Notes under the pieces: model-generated
Database searches by the model: none
The model's input: the letters and a program-made list of their open reading frames with translations, nothing else
What the model was told of the DNA's origin: nothing
NCBI RefSeq assembly: GCF_002694385.1
Contig: NZ_NZMB01000009.1
Span: 136,429 to 184,630, forward strand
Direction: 5' to 3'
DNA: 48,202 nucleotides
From: Sneathiella sp.
Lineage (GTDB): Bacteria; Pseudomonadota; Alphaproteobacteria; Sneathiellales; Sneathiellaceae
Translations under genes and position numbers: made by a program
Shown here: piece by piece, positions 41,259 to 48,202 of the stretch
Position numbering within the stretch: the first letter of the stretch is position 1
Layout: each line of letters starts with the position of its first letter

Positions 41259-41993
41259 TCACGTTGCCCAACCACCCGCGAGATACAGTTCCTGCCCCGT
41301 GATGAAGTTCGACTTGTCGGAGACAAGGAACAGGAGATATTCCCCCGCCTCTTCCTGTGTGCCAAGACGGCCCAAGGGGATTTGCGATGTGATCTTTTTA
41401 AAGGCTTCCTTGTTGGCCAGCAGCTCATCGGGAAAATACATCGGGCTTTCGATGAAGTTCGGCGCGAGCGCATTGACCTGAATATTGAACCGGCCGAGCT
41501 CCTTCGCCAGGCTGCGGGCCAGCGCATTGGTGCCGCCGCGCGCCGCCACATACATGGAATAGTTGGGAATGCCGTTCTTCGGCGCGGCGGAGGAGATAAA
41601 CAGGATTTTCCCCCGCCCCGCCTTTTTCATATGGCGGCTGGCCTCGCTCGCGAAGTGAAAGCCGCGCACCATCAGGGCCTCCAGCGTGCGGCGGAACTCC
41701 GCCACCTCCGCCTCATCGATGGCCGCCTTGATCGCCGGATAGGCATCATTGTTCACCAGCACATCTATCCGCCCCGTCTCGGCGATGATTTTATCAACGA
41801 TTGTGGTCGGGTCCTGTTCTTCCAGCGCGCGGACGCCAGGGATTTCGGCCTCGATCTTCGCGCGCGCCTCGGCATCGGTGAATTCCGCATCCTGCGCATA
41901 AACGATAGCCCCCGCCCCGGTCAGGACACGGCAGCCCGTCTCCCCCAGAAAATGCAGCGTGTCGGTAATCAGGATGATTTTGTCCTTGAGCAT
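41259..41993 (-). CDS. Probable halohydrin dehalogenase (SDR-related)
   Basis: A 244-residue protein of the SDR fold with the two diagnostic halohydrin dehalogenase motifs. In place of the Gly-rich NAD(P) motif it has T10-x4-F15-x-G17, and the catalytic set is S135-x12-Y148-x3-R152, with Arg where SDR oxidoreductases have Lys. These align with Ser132, Tyr145 and Arg149 of HheC. The halide-site loop APNFIESPMYFP matches HheC's GPNYLHSEDSPYFYP in layout, and the AGGWAT C-terminus equals that recalled for HheB. Such enzymes turn vicinal halohydrins into epoxides, releasing halide without a cofactor. The gene lies 94 bases downstream of a SulP transporter on the same strand. A plain enoyl-reductase-like SDR is the alternative; the motifs argue against it. 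Confidence 0.85.
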   Translation of the reverse strand: MLKDKIILITDTLHFLGETGCRVLTGAGAIVYAQDAEFTDAEARAKIEAEIPGVRALEEQDPTTIVDKIIAETGRIDVLVNNDAYPAIKAAIDEAEVAEFRRTLEALMVRGFHFASEASRHMKKAGRGKILFISSAAPKNGIPNYSMYVAARGGTNALARSLAKELGRFNIQVNALAPNFIESPMYFPDELLANKEAFKKITSQIPLGRLGTQEEAGEYLLFLVSDKSNFITGQELYLAGGWAT

Positions 41994-42087
41994 TCTTCTG
42001 CCCCGTTGTTTTTATGGTTACAGCAGGCTTCAGAATACGGGCCGCCCCGCCAAAGGCAAGGGCTATGTGCGTGGACGCCTCTCGCCT

Positions 42088-43695
42088 CTAATGTCCGCCG
42101 CCCAGAATCCCCGTCCGGATCGAATAATCCACGGCGACGCCATACTGCGGATCATCATCGGAATCCACGATCAACTGCCCGGCGCGATTGAGCAGCCGGT
42201 GGCAGTCCCGCGACAGATGGCGCAGCTGCACATGCTTGCCCGCCGCATTGTATTTCGACGCCAGCACCTCAATCGCCTGCAAGGCCGAATGATCAACTAC
42301 CCGGCTGTTCATGAAATCGACAATGACAAGATCGGGATCACCCTTGAAATCGAACAGCTCCGAGAAGCCTTCGGTGGAGCCGAAAAACAACGGCCCCTCG
42401 ATCTTGTAGATTTTTGCGCCGTCTTCGCGTATCTCCGTATGGGCATGGATGCGCCGGGCATTGTTCCACGCATAGACCAGCGCCGAGATGATCACACCGA
42501 CCACCACGGCCGCGGCCAGATCGACGAAAACGGTCACCGCCGTCACCAGAATGATCACCAGCGTGTCGGCCAGCGGAATGATCCGCATGATGCGCAGGCT
42601 CTGCCAGGCGAAGGTGCCGATCACCACCATGAACATCACCCCGACCAGCGCGGCCAGCGGAATCTGTTCAATCAGCGGCGAGGCAAACAGGATAAAGACG
42701 AGCAGGAACAAGGCCGCGGAAATACCGGATAGCCGCGTCCGCCCGCCCGATTTCATATTGATCATCGACTGGCCGATCATGGCGCAGCCGCCCATGCCAC
42801 CGAAAAATCCGGTCACCGTGTTGGCCATCCCCTGCGCCACGCATTCCTGCGACGCGCCGCCACTCTGTTCGGTGATCTCGCCGACCAGATTGAGGGTGAG
42901 AAGGCTTTCGATCAGACCGATAGCGGCGAGGATCAGCGCGAACGGGAAGATGATGGTCAGCGTTTCAAGATTGATCGGCACCATGGGGATGTGGAAATCC
43001 GGCAGGCCGCCCTTGATCGAGGCAAGATCGCCGACGCGCGGCGCGTCAATACCGAACACAATCACGATCGCGGCGACAATGGCAATGCCCGCCAGCGGTG
43101 CCGGAATGGCCTTTGTCAGCTTCGGCATGCCCCAGATGATCGCCATGGTCGCCACAACCAGCCCCAGCATGAGGGCCAGCGGCAGCCCGCTTAGCCAAAC
43201 CTGCGCCCCGTCCGGCCCGGCCACCTTGAACTGCGTGAGCTGCGCCATGAAGATGACGATGGCGAGGCCGTTGACAAAGCCCAGCATTACCGGATGCGGC
43301 ACCAGACGGATAAATTTCCCAAGACGAAAAACCCCGGCGAGGATCTGCAATATGCCCATCAGAACCACGGTCGCGAACAGATACTCGACCCCATGCAGCG
43401 CCACCAGAGAAACCATGACCACGGCGAGCGCACCGGTGGCGCCGGAAATCATGCCCGGCCGCCCGCCGATCAGCGCCGTCACCAGCCCGACGATAAAGGC
43501 CGCATACAGCCCGACCAGCGGATGCACGCCCGCCACAAAAGCGAAGGCGACGGCCTCCGGCACCAGGGCGAGGGCGACCGTCAGGCCGGAGAGTAACTCC
43601 GTTTTGATACGACCGGGCGTAAAGCGGACCGGGTCCGCGTTGCGGCTTCCGGCGGACAACAGGCCGGTGACAGCGGCAAGCGTTGGCTTGAGCAT
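42088..43695 (-). CDS. SulP family anion transporter with STAS domain
   Basis: A 535-residue SLC26/SulP protein with about 12-14 transmembrane segments and a cytoplasmic STAS domain (about 430-520). GLTVALALVPEAVAFAFVAGVHPLVGLYAAF is the SulP signature in helix one, and GGMGGCAMIGQSMINMKSGGRTRLSG is the conserved mid-protein motif. The STAS domain has VVDHSALQAIE at the usual phosphorylatable Ser. Substrates in the family are sulfate, bicarbonate or other anions; this one is undetermined. It is upstream of the halohydrin dehalogenase gene on the same strand. AGGAA precedes the ATG. Confidence 0.92.
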   Translation of the reverse strand: MLKPTLAAVTGLLSAGSRNADPVRFTPGRIKTELLSGLTVALALVPEAVAFAFVAGVHPLVGLYAAFIVGLVTALIGGRPGMISGATGALAVVMVSLVALHGVEYLFATVVLMGILQILAGVFRLGKFIRLVPHPVMLGFVNGLAIVIFMAQLTQFKVAGPDGAQVWLSGLPLALMLGLVVATMAIIWGMPKLTKAIPAPLAGIAIVAAIVIVFGIDAPRVGDLASIKGGLPDFHIPMVPINLETLTIIFPFALILAAIGLIESLLTLNLVGEITEQSGGASQECVAQGMANTVTGFFGGMGGCAMIGQSMINMKSGGRTRLSGISAALFLLVFILFASPLIEQIPLAALVGVMFMVVIGTFAWQSLRIMRIIPLADTLVIILVTAVTVFVDLAAAVVVGVIISALVYAWNNARRIHAHTEIREDGAKIYKIEGPLFFGSTEGFSELFDFKGDPDLVIVDFMNSRVVDHSALQAIEVLASKYNAAGKHVQLRHLSRDCHRLLNRAGQLIVDSDDDPQYGVAVDYSIRTGILGGGH

Positions 43696-43828
43696 AGGGT
43701 CAATATTCCTGTTATGGGAATGTTCAATTTTGCGCCGACCATAGAATAAGGCATCCGCTTTGAAAAGGCTTTATTGCAGTGCAGCAAAATATGGGCGCAG
43801 GAAACCGGGAAGCCACTGACGGAGCCGC

Positions 43829-45637
43829 TTACTTCCGGCGGCACCAGAACTGGTACATGCCGCGGAACAACGCCGGATTTTCTGCTTCGATCTTTTCCCA
43901 GTTGCGTAAATTGCGCCCGCCGGGGTCTTCCGGGTGCCGCGCGCGGTAGGCCTCCCTCACCCGGTTTTCCGTAAACTCGAACCCCAGAAACTCAAGATCG
44001 AGCATCTCTATCGCCGCCGCAAGGCGCGGGATATCGAAGCGCTGTTCGGAAGCGTTGAACACCAGGTCGCGGCAGCCACTTAACGAATAGAAATCCAGCT
44101 CCCGCGTGACGCCTTTCGCCGGATGATCCTCCGGCAGCGCCAGCAGCTCAAGCCGCAACTGCCGGATGTCGTCCAGCGTCAAATCCGCCGGATCGCGGCC
44201 AAGCCACGCACGCGCCGCCACCACATCCTGCCGCGCGCGTTCACTGTAAAGGGCGATTTTCATCACCCCGTTCGGCGCCAGATGGGACAGAAGGCCTTTC
44301 CACGCCGCCTCCGGATCGGCCATATGATGCAGCACGCCGCAAGCCTCGATCAGATCGAACGGACCGAAGGTTTCCGGCAACGCCACCAGATCGGCCTCGG
44401 CAAAATAAACACTCTCAATATCCAGCCGTTCCGCCTGCCGCGCCCCATAGGCGAGCGATGCCCGCGAGATATCAATGGCCGTCACCTCCGCCCCCGGAAA
44501 GCGCCGCGCCGTGCGGAGCGCATGCCGTCCGGTGCCCGCCCCCGCCACCAGCAGTTTCGGCTGCGCGGGAAAGGGCGAAACAGAAACGTTGGGAAACAGG
44601 CGTTTCAACAGGGCTTCCAGCGTTGTCTCCCCGCCGCTTCTGAGGCCCCGCCAGCGCGGATAGGGGCTTTCCTCATACTGCGCCTGCATGCGTTTTGACA
44701 CCTGGTCATCACTTTTCGAAAGACAGGGCAGCGCCGCCCTGATCTCTGCCTCGCGCTGCTTTTCCGAGCCCATGCGGGTAAACAGCAAATGACACCAGGG
44801 AAGCCGCGCCAGCCGCTCCGCCTCCACCGTCAGCAGATGGCTGGCAACCTCGGGGTCCAGCGGGGCATAGAGCGCCGCCGCGAGGCCGCTTTCAAGATCG
44901 GTTACCCCGGGCGGCGCCCCTTCGGCGCGCGGCAATGCATATTCAATCCGCTCCAGCTGCAGCGCGATCAGGGCGATCACCTCCTCCGGCGCGTGGGCAT
45001 CCCCGGTCAGAACCGCCGCCCGCGCATCCATCAGCAACTCGCCGATGTCCGGGGATGGCAGCACCAGCAGGGCGAAGGCCGCGGCAATCACCGGCTCGTT
45101 AAACGCGCCCCACAGAATGGACAGGGCATCGCCGCCCGACGCCATTTTACGCACCCCGGCCTGACGGGAAATACGCGCCAGCAGGGCGAGGATAAATCGG
45201 TCGCTCTCCACCTCGTCGGAATTGAGGCAGCGCAGCATCGCCTCATCCCCTGGCGGGCCAAGCAGGGCGCTGCCCGTTTGCTCCAGAAGATCGGCCAGCG
45301 CCTGTAATGCCGCGGGCGCATTGTCGAGAAGAGCGGCATATTTCAGGCCGGCGCGCACCGCCGCCTGATATTTCTCCCGCTCACACAGAAACCGGGCATA
45401 GCCGAGCCAGGCCAGCGGATAATCCGGATCCGCCGCCAGCGCCGCGCGAAAGGATTTTTCCGCGCCTTGCGCCTTTCCCTCCGCCTTCAGCAGCAGCGCC
45501 AGATTATAATGCGCCGGGGCCAGTTGATTGTTTTCCTTTAATATTTTGCGGTAGAGCGCCGCCGCCCCCACCGTGTCTCCGCGCCGCTGCAACGCCGTCG
45601 CTTCGGCCATTTCTTTTCTGATTTTTTCCTGCACCAT
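43829..45637 (-). CDS. TPR protein fused to class I SAM-dependent methyltransferase
   Basis: A 602-residue cytoplasmic protein. Residues 1-120 hold three or so TPR repeats (AALYRKILKENNQLAPAHYNLALLLKAEGK). A long middle region follows, and from about 365 a class I methyltransferase: motif I LLVAGAGTGRHALRTA, then EVTAIDIS and FDLIEACGVLHHM. The C-terminal part (QFWCRRK) is a helical cap. The methyl acceptor is unknown; TPR-methyltransferases often act on proteins or glycans. The frame extends to 45718, but the TPR fold and a plausible ribosome site place the start at ATG 45637. Confidence 0.85.
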   Translation of the reverse strand: MVQEKIRKEMAEATALQRRGDTVGAAALYRKILKENNQLAPAHYNLALLLKAEGKAQGAEKSFRAALAADPDYPLAWLGYARFLCEREKYQAAVRAGLKYAALLDNAPAALQALADLLEQTGSALLGPPGDEAMLRCLNSDEVESDRFILALLARISRQAGVRKMASGGDALSILWGAFNEPVIAAAFALLVLPSPDIGELLMDARAAVLTGDAHAPEEVIALIALQLERIEYALPRAEGAPPGVTDLESGLAAALYAPLDPEVASHLLTVEAERLARLPWCHLLFTRMGSEKQREAEIRAALPCLSKSDDQVSKRMQAQYEESPYPRWRGLRSGGETTLEALLKRLFPNVSVSPFPAQPKLLVAGAGTGRHALRTARRFPGAEVTAIDISRASLAYGARQAERLDIESVYFAEADLVALPETFGPFDLIEACGVLHHMADPEAAWKGLLSHLAPNGVMKIALYSERARQDVVAARAWLGRDPADLTLDDIRQLRLELLALPEDHPAKGVTRELDFYSLSGCRDLVFNASEQRFDIPRLAAAIEMLDLEFLGFEFTENRVREAYRARHPEDPGGRNLRNWEKIEAENPALFRGMYQFWCRRK

Positions 45638-45845
45638 TCCGGTCCCGGCTCTCCACGCTACTCCCTGACGGGCCAGCTTAAGCGAAAAGGCCGCCCGCGA
45701 CCAGCCGCCAGAACACAATGATTTGCCTATTTTTTAATCCTGAATGCGGCATTGCACCACTAGTTGCGTATTTTTTGTGCATTGCAACATTGTCTTTTTC
45801 CGCGATTTTCGCCTAAGTATCTGAATTATTACAGTTTTATTAATC

Positions 45846-45861
45846 TGGCACAGCTCTTGCT
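45846..45861 (+). promoter_or_regulatory. Sigma-54 promoter before the TorF-like porin
   Basis: TGGCACAGCTCTTGCT matches the -24/-12 consensus TGGCACG-N4-TTGCW except for one base (A for G), with exactly ten bases between the GG and GC. It lies 41 bases before the porin start. Upstream, ATTGCACCA (45751) and ATTGCAACA (45781) recur 30 bases apart, and TGCACC is an NtrC half-site, so an enhancer is possible. Confidence 0.75.
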
Positions 45862-45902
45862 TTTTTCAGGGGGACATAGACCTTGAGTACAGGAATTGAC
45901 CC

Positions 45903-46631
45903 ATGAAAATAACAAAGTTTGTGACTGCCTCCCTGATCGCCTTCGGAACCGTCGCCGCCGCCCAGGCCGAACCACTGGTGGAGGAAAGCGCCATACCCGG
46001 TGAATTTTCCGCCAACATCGGGTTCGTCACGGATTACACCTTTCGCGGTATCTCCCAGACCAACAATGAAGCCGCCATTCAGGGCGGGATTGACTACAGC
46101 TACGACTTCGGCCCGGTGGCGCTGCATGCGGGCGTCTGGGGCTCCAATGTGAAATTCACCGATGCCACGGTGGAAATCGACTATACCGTGGGCCTTGGCG
46201 GGTCCATCGACAAGTTCAACTGGGATCTGTCGGCCATCTATTACACCTATCCCGGCGCGTCCAGCAGCCTGAATTACGATTTCTTCGAAATTGCGCCCTC
46301 TATCGGCTATGACTTCGATATCCTGGCGGTTGGCGCCGGTGTCAACTATTCACCCGAATATTTCGGTGACAGCGGTGACGCCCTTTACAGCTACGCCACG
46401 CTCGATATTCCGCTCGGCCCCTATTTCAGCCTAAGCAGCCATATCGGCTATCAGACCATTGATGACAACGCCGCCTGGGGCACCGACGACTACACCGATT
46501 GGGGCATCGGCATTTCCACCAACATCGCCGGGTTCGACCTGACGGCAAGCTGGACGGATACCGACCTGCCGAAATCCCAGTGCGATGAACTCTGCGGTAT
46601 TTTCGCCGTCGGGATTTCCCGCTCCTTCTGA
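45903..46631 (+). CDS. TorF family putative porin (TIGR02001)
   Basis: A 242-residue outer-membrane beta-barrel protein. The signal peptide ends AAAQA-EPLVEE; the mature part alternates hydrophobic and polar residues (VTDYTFRGISQTNNEAAIQGGIDYSYDFG) and ends with SRSF, the terminal Phe recognised by the BAM assembly machinery. The first FRGISQ motif is the family's mark. AGGAA precedes the ATG. The sigma-54 promoter suggests expression under nitrogen limitation or another RpoN-linked signal, and in many Alphaproteobacteria such porins sit beside ammonium-transport genes. Here the next gene is a BCCT transporter. Confidence 0.88.
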   Translation: MKITKFVTASLIAFGTVAAAQAEPLVEESAIPGEFSANIGFVTDYTFRGISQTNNEAAIQGGIDYSYDFGPVALHAGVWGSNVKFTDATVEIDYTVGLGGSIDKFNWDLSAIYYTYPGASSSLNYDFFEIAPSIGYDFDILAVGAGVNYSPEYFGDSGDALYSYATLDIPLGPYFSLSSHIGYQTIDDNAAWGTDDYTDWGIGISTNIAGFDLTASWTDTDLPKSQCDELCGIFAVGISRSF

Positions 46632-46685
46632 TCCTATTCCCGCTGGGCCATGATCCGGTCTCCCCTTTCATGGTCCAATTTCCTT

Positions 46686-46724
46686 GACCGTCCGGCGTTC
46701 CTACTCCCGCTGGACGGTCTTTTT
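46686..46724 (+). terminator. Rho-independent terminator after the TorF-like gene
   Basis: GACCGTCC-GGCG pairs with CGCT-GGACGGTC, twelve base pairs including one G-U, enclosing ten bases (46686-46719). A run of T follows at 46720-46724. It separates the porin from the BCCT transporter. Confidence 0.85.
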
Positions 46725-46725
46725 A

Positions 46726-47038
46726 CCGGCCCCACCTGCCCCTGAATTTCCGGTTTGACGATCCGGGCTCACGATCCGGCCCTGACATTCTGACGCCGTA
46801 ATTCCCCCTCCCCTGATCTAACCGCCGTGCCCTGCTGTCTGTTACCGCCGCTTTATCTGCCGCGTGACAGCAATTCATTCCCCCTCTCCACCCCTGCCAT
46901 AAGAGGGGCATTTCCCGCCGTCCTCCGGCGCCGTCATTCGCGCCCAAAATAGGGTTAAAATACGGCAAAATCACGCCGCGCCGCCTCTGTCCGCAGGGCG
47001 CATAAAACTGCGGCTTCACGCCTTATTTGGGGGGTCGA
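46726..47038. other. Intergenic region before the BCCT promoter
   Basis: No gene is seen. The region is C-rich on the plus strand and has a short repeated ACGATCCGG (46755 and 46768). An open frame on the minus strand (46723-47019) has no ribosome site or recognised homology and is taken as chance. Confidence 0.4.
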
Positions 47039-47068
47039 TTGGACTTGTAAGGCAAAATCTGCTATAAA
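47039..47068 (+). promoter_or_regulatory. Promoter of the BCCT transporter gene
   Basis: TTGGAC (47039-47044) and TATAAA (47063-47068) are 18 bases apart. The predicted transcript would have a leader of almost 90 bases containing a hairpin. Confidence 0.6.
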
Positions 47069-47100
47069 TTCAGATACTTGATCATTTGTATACGGAAATT

Positions 47101-47137
47101 CCCGATGGAATTTGCGCAGATTTGCTGTGCCATCGGG
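47101..47137 (+). other. Leader hairpin before the BCCT transporter gene
   Basis: CCCGATGG (47101-47108) pairs with CCATCGGG (47130-47137), and inside it GCGCAG (47114-47119) can pair with CTGTGC (47125-47130) with a G-U. No T-tract follows, and it ends 25 bases before the start codon. It could be an RNA switch-like element, or a protein site; no known riboswitch class is recognised. Confidence 0.45.
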
Positions 47138-47162
47138 GCGATTGATACGAGGGGAATAACAT

Positions 47163-48202
47163 ATGAGTGAAGACCTATACGAAACAGATTATGAGGTGGG
47201 GCAAAGCAACCTCCAGAAATGGGGGATGGACATCCATCACCCGGTATTCTGGGTTTCCTCCGGTCTGGTTATCCTGTTTGTCGCGGGCGTTCTGTTTGCG
47301 CCAGAAGCGGCAAAAGGTGTGTTTGACGGCGCGAAATGGTGGTCGATCAACACCTTTGACTGGCTGTTCATGGCGGGGGCGAATATTTTTGTGCTGTTCT
47401 GTCTGGCGCTGATCGTACTGCCGGTCGGACGTATTCGCCTCGGCGGCGAGGATGCGAAGCCGGATTTTTCCATGATGTCCTGGTTTGCCATGCTGTTCGC
47501 GGCGGGAATGGGCATCGGCCTGATGTTCTGGGCGGTGGCGGAGCCGACGGCCTATTACACCGGCTGGTTCGAGACGCCGCTCGGCGTGACCGCCAACACG
47601 CCGGAGGCGGCCAATCTCGCCATGAGCGCGACCATGTTCCACTGGGGGATGCACCCCTGGGCGATTTATGCGGTTGTGGCCCTGTCGCTGGCGTTCTTTT
47701 CCTATAACAAGGGATTGCCGCTGACCATCCGCTCGGCCTTCTATCCGCTGATCCAGGATCGCTGCTGGGGTCCGATCGGCCATGTGATCGACACCGTTGC
47801 CGTGCTGGCGACGCTGTTCGGCCTTGCCACCTCGCTCGGTTTCGGGGCGCAGCAGGCCGCCGCCGGTCTCGCCTATCTGTTCGATTTCGAGGCGGGCATC
47901 AACACCCAGATCGCGGTGATTGTCGTGGTCACGGCGATTGCGCTGTTTTCGGTGCTGCGTGGCCTTGACGGCGGCGTCAAGATCCTCTCCAACGTCAATA
48001 TGGGCATTGCCGCCCTGCTGCTGCTGTTCGTGCTGGTCGTCGGCCCGACAGCGGTCATCTTCGCGACCATGGGTTCGACGCTGATCGGCTATCTCGGCGA
48101 GATTGTCTCCTACAGCAGCTGGGTCGGCCGCGAGGATGAGGCCTGGATGCATGGCTGGACGGTGTTTTACTGGGCCTGGTGGATTTCCTGGTCAGCGGCA
48201 AT
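47163..48202 (+). CDS. BCCT family betaine/choline/carnitine transporter, partial (3' end outside)
   Basis: The first 346 codons of a BCCT transporter; the frame is open to the window end. MDIHHPVFWVSSGLVILFV starts helix one, GMGIGLMFWAVAEPTAYY is the family motif in helix three, and HGWTVFYWAWWISWS is the start of the Trp-rich BCCT box in helix eight. It takes up glycine betaine, choline or related trimethylammonium compounds with Na+ or H+, often as osmoprotection. GAGGGG is well placed before the ATG. The promoter and a leader hairpin are upstream. Confidence 0.93.
   Translation, partial: MSEDLYETDYEVGQSNLQKWGMDIHHPVFWVSSGLVILFVAGVLFAPEAAKGVFDGAKWWSINTFDWLFMAGANIFVLFCLALIVLPVGRIRLGGEDAKPDFSMMSWFAMLFAAGMGIGLMFWAVAEPTAYYTGWFETPLGVTANTPEAANLAMSATMFHWGMHPWAIYAVVALSLAFFSYNKGLPLTIRSAFYPLIQDRCWGPIGHVIDTVAVLATLFGLATSLGFGAQQAAAGLAYLFDFEAGINTQIAVIVVVTAIALFSVLRGLDGGVKILSNVNMGIAALLLLFVLVVGPTAVIFATMGSTLIGYLGEIVSYSSWVGREDEAWMHGWTVFYWAWWISWSAA

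Noticed and set aside
42488-43744. 418-codon plus-strand open frame
   Set aside because: Antisense to the SulP transporter; Ser/Pro/Thr/Ile-rich shadow translation.
47175-48152. 325-codon minus-strand open frame
   Set aside because: Antisense to the BCCT transporter, whose own frame is clear but runs off the window.

Overview
The window reads as chromosomal DNA of a GC-rich alphaproteobacterium. The evidence is a single-enzyme 5-aminolevulinate synthase (HemA, the C4 route typical of Alphaproteobacteria), a DctPQM-type TRAP transporter, YdcH/DUF465 small proteins beside purE-purK, a TIGR02001/TorF-type porin, and many acyl-CoA enzymes. The genus cannot be named from the sequence. No prophage, insertion sequence, CRISPR array, rRNA or tRNA was seen.

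Layout. 0.1-2.4 kb: a universal stress protein and hemA. 2.4-7.1 kb (minus strand): an acyl-CoA catabolic block, with SDR, crotonase and metallo-hydrolase genes forming one operon behind a promoter that carries a perfect 16-bp palindrome, plus a long acyl-CoA dehydrogenase. 7.2-9.6 kb: a Sua5/TsaC tRNA-modification enzyme overlapping an FAD-linked 2-hydroxyacid dehydrogenase. 9.6-12.0 kb: a DUF3369-GGDEF-EAL protein for c-di-GMP turnover. 12.1-15.2 kb: dctP-dctQ-dctM. 15.4-19.9 kb: GNAT, acyl-CoA dehydrogenase, SRPBCC, a chromate transporter and a signal-less NMT1-type binding protein. 20-24.3 kb: a divergent HxlR regulator/flavodoxin-fold reductase pair, small DUF proteins, a MAPEG protein and an EthA-like Baeyer-Villiger monooxygenase. 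24.3-25.3 kb: three consecutive small basic proteins (ribbon-helix-helix type, a 39-aa Lys/Ala peptide and an HhH protein with a histone-H1-like tail). 25.4-28.5 kb: a LysE exporter and three secreted proteins of unknown function, two of them paralogues. 28.7-32.2 kb: an MFS drug pump, a class III cyclase fused to an alpha/beta hydrolase, and a voltage-gated-type K+ channel. 32.3-36.3 kb: nrdA-nrdB-comB-like operon with tandem NrdR-type boxes, ending at a 91-bp broken copy of nrdB. 36.6-41.2 kb: two YdcH proteins, ubiX, a TIGR02444 protein, a diguanylate cyclase and purEK. 41.3-45.6 kb: a probable halohydrin dehalogenase, a SulP transporter and a TPR-methyltransferase. 45.8-48.2 kb: a TorF-like porin behind a near-perfect sigma-54 promoter, then a BCCT transporter cut by the window end.

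Most notable: the gene at 41259-41993 carries both diagnostic motifs of the rare halohydrin dehalogenases (T-x4-F-x-G and S-x12-Y-x3-R) in an SDR scaffold. Other points of interest are the basic-protein trio with a palindromic operator, the broken nrdB repeat flanking a comB-like gene, the cyclase-hydrolase fusion, and several well-formed regulatory sites (sigma-54, NrdR-type, LiuR-like). All gene calls come from reading the translations; no database search was run.
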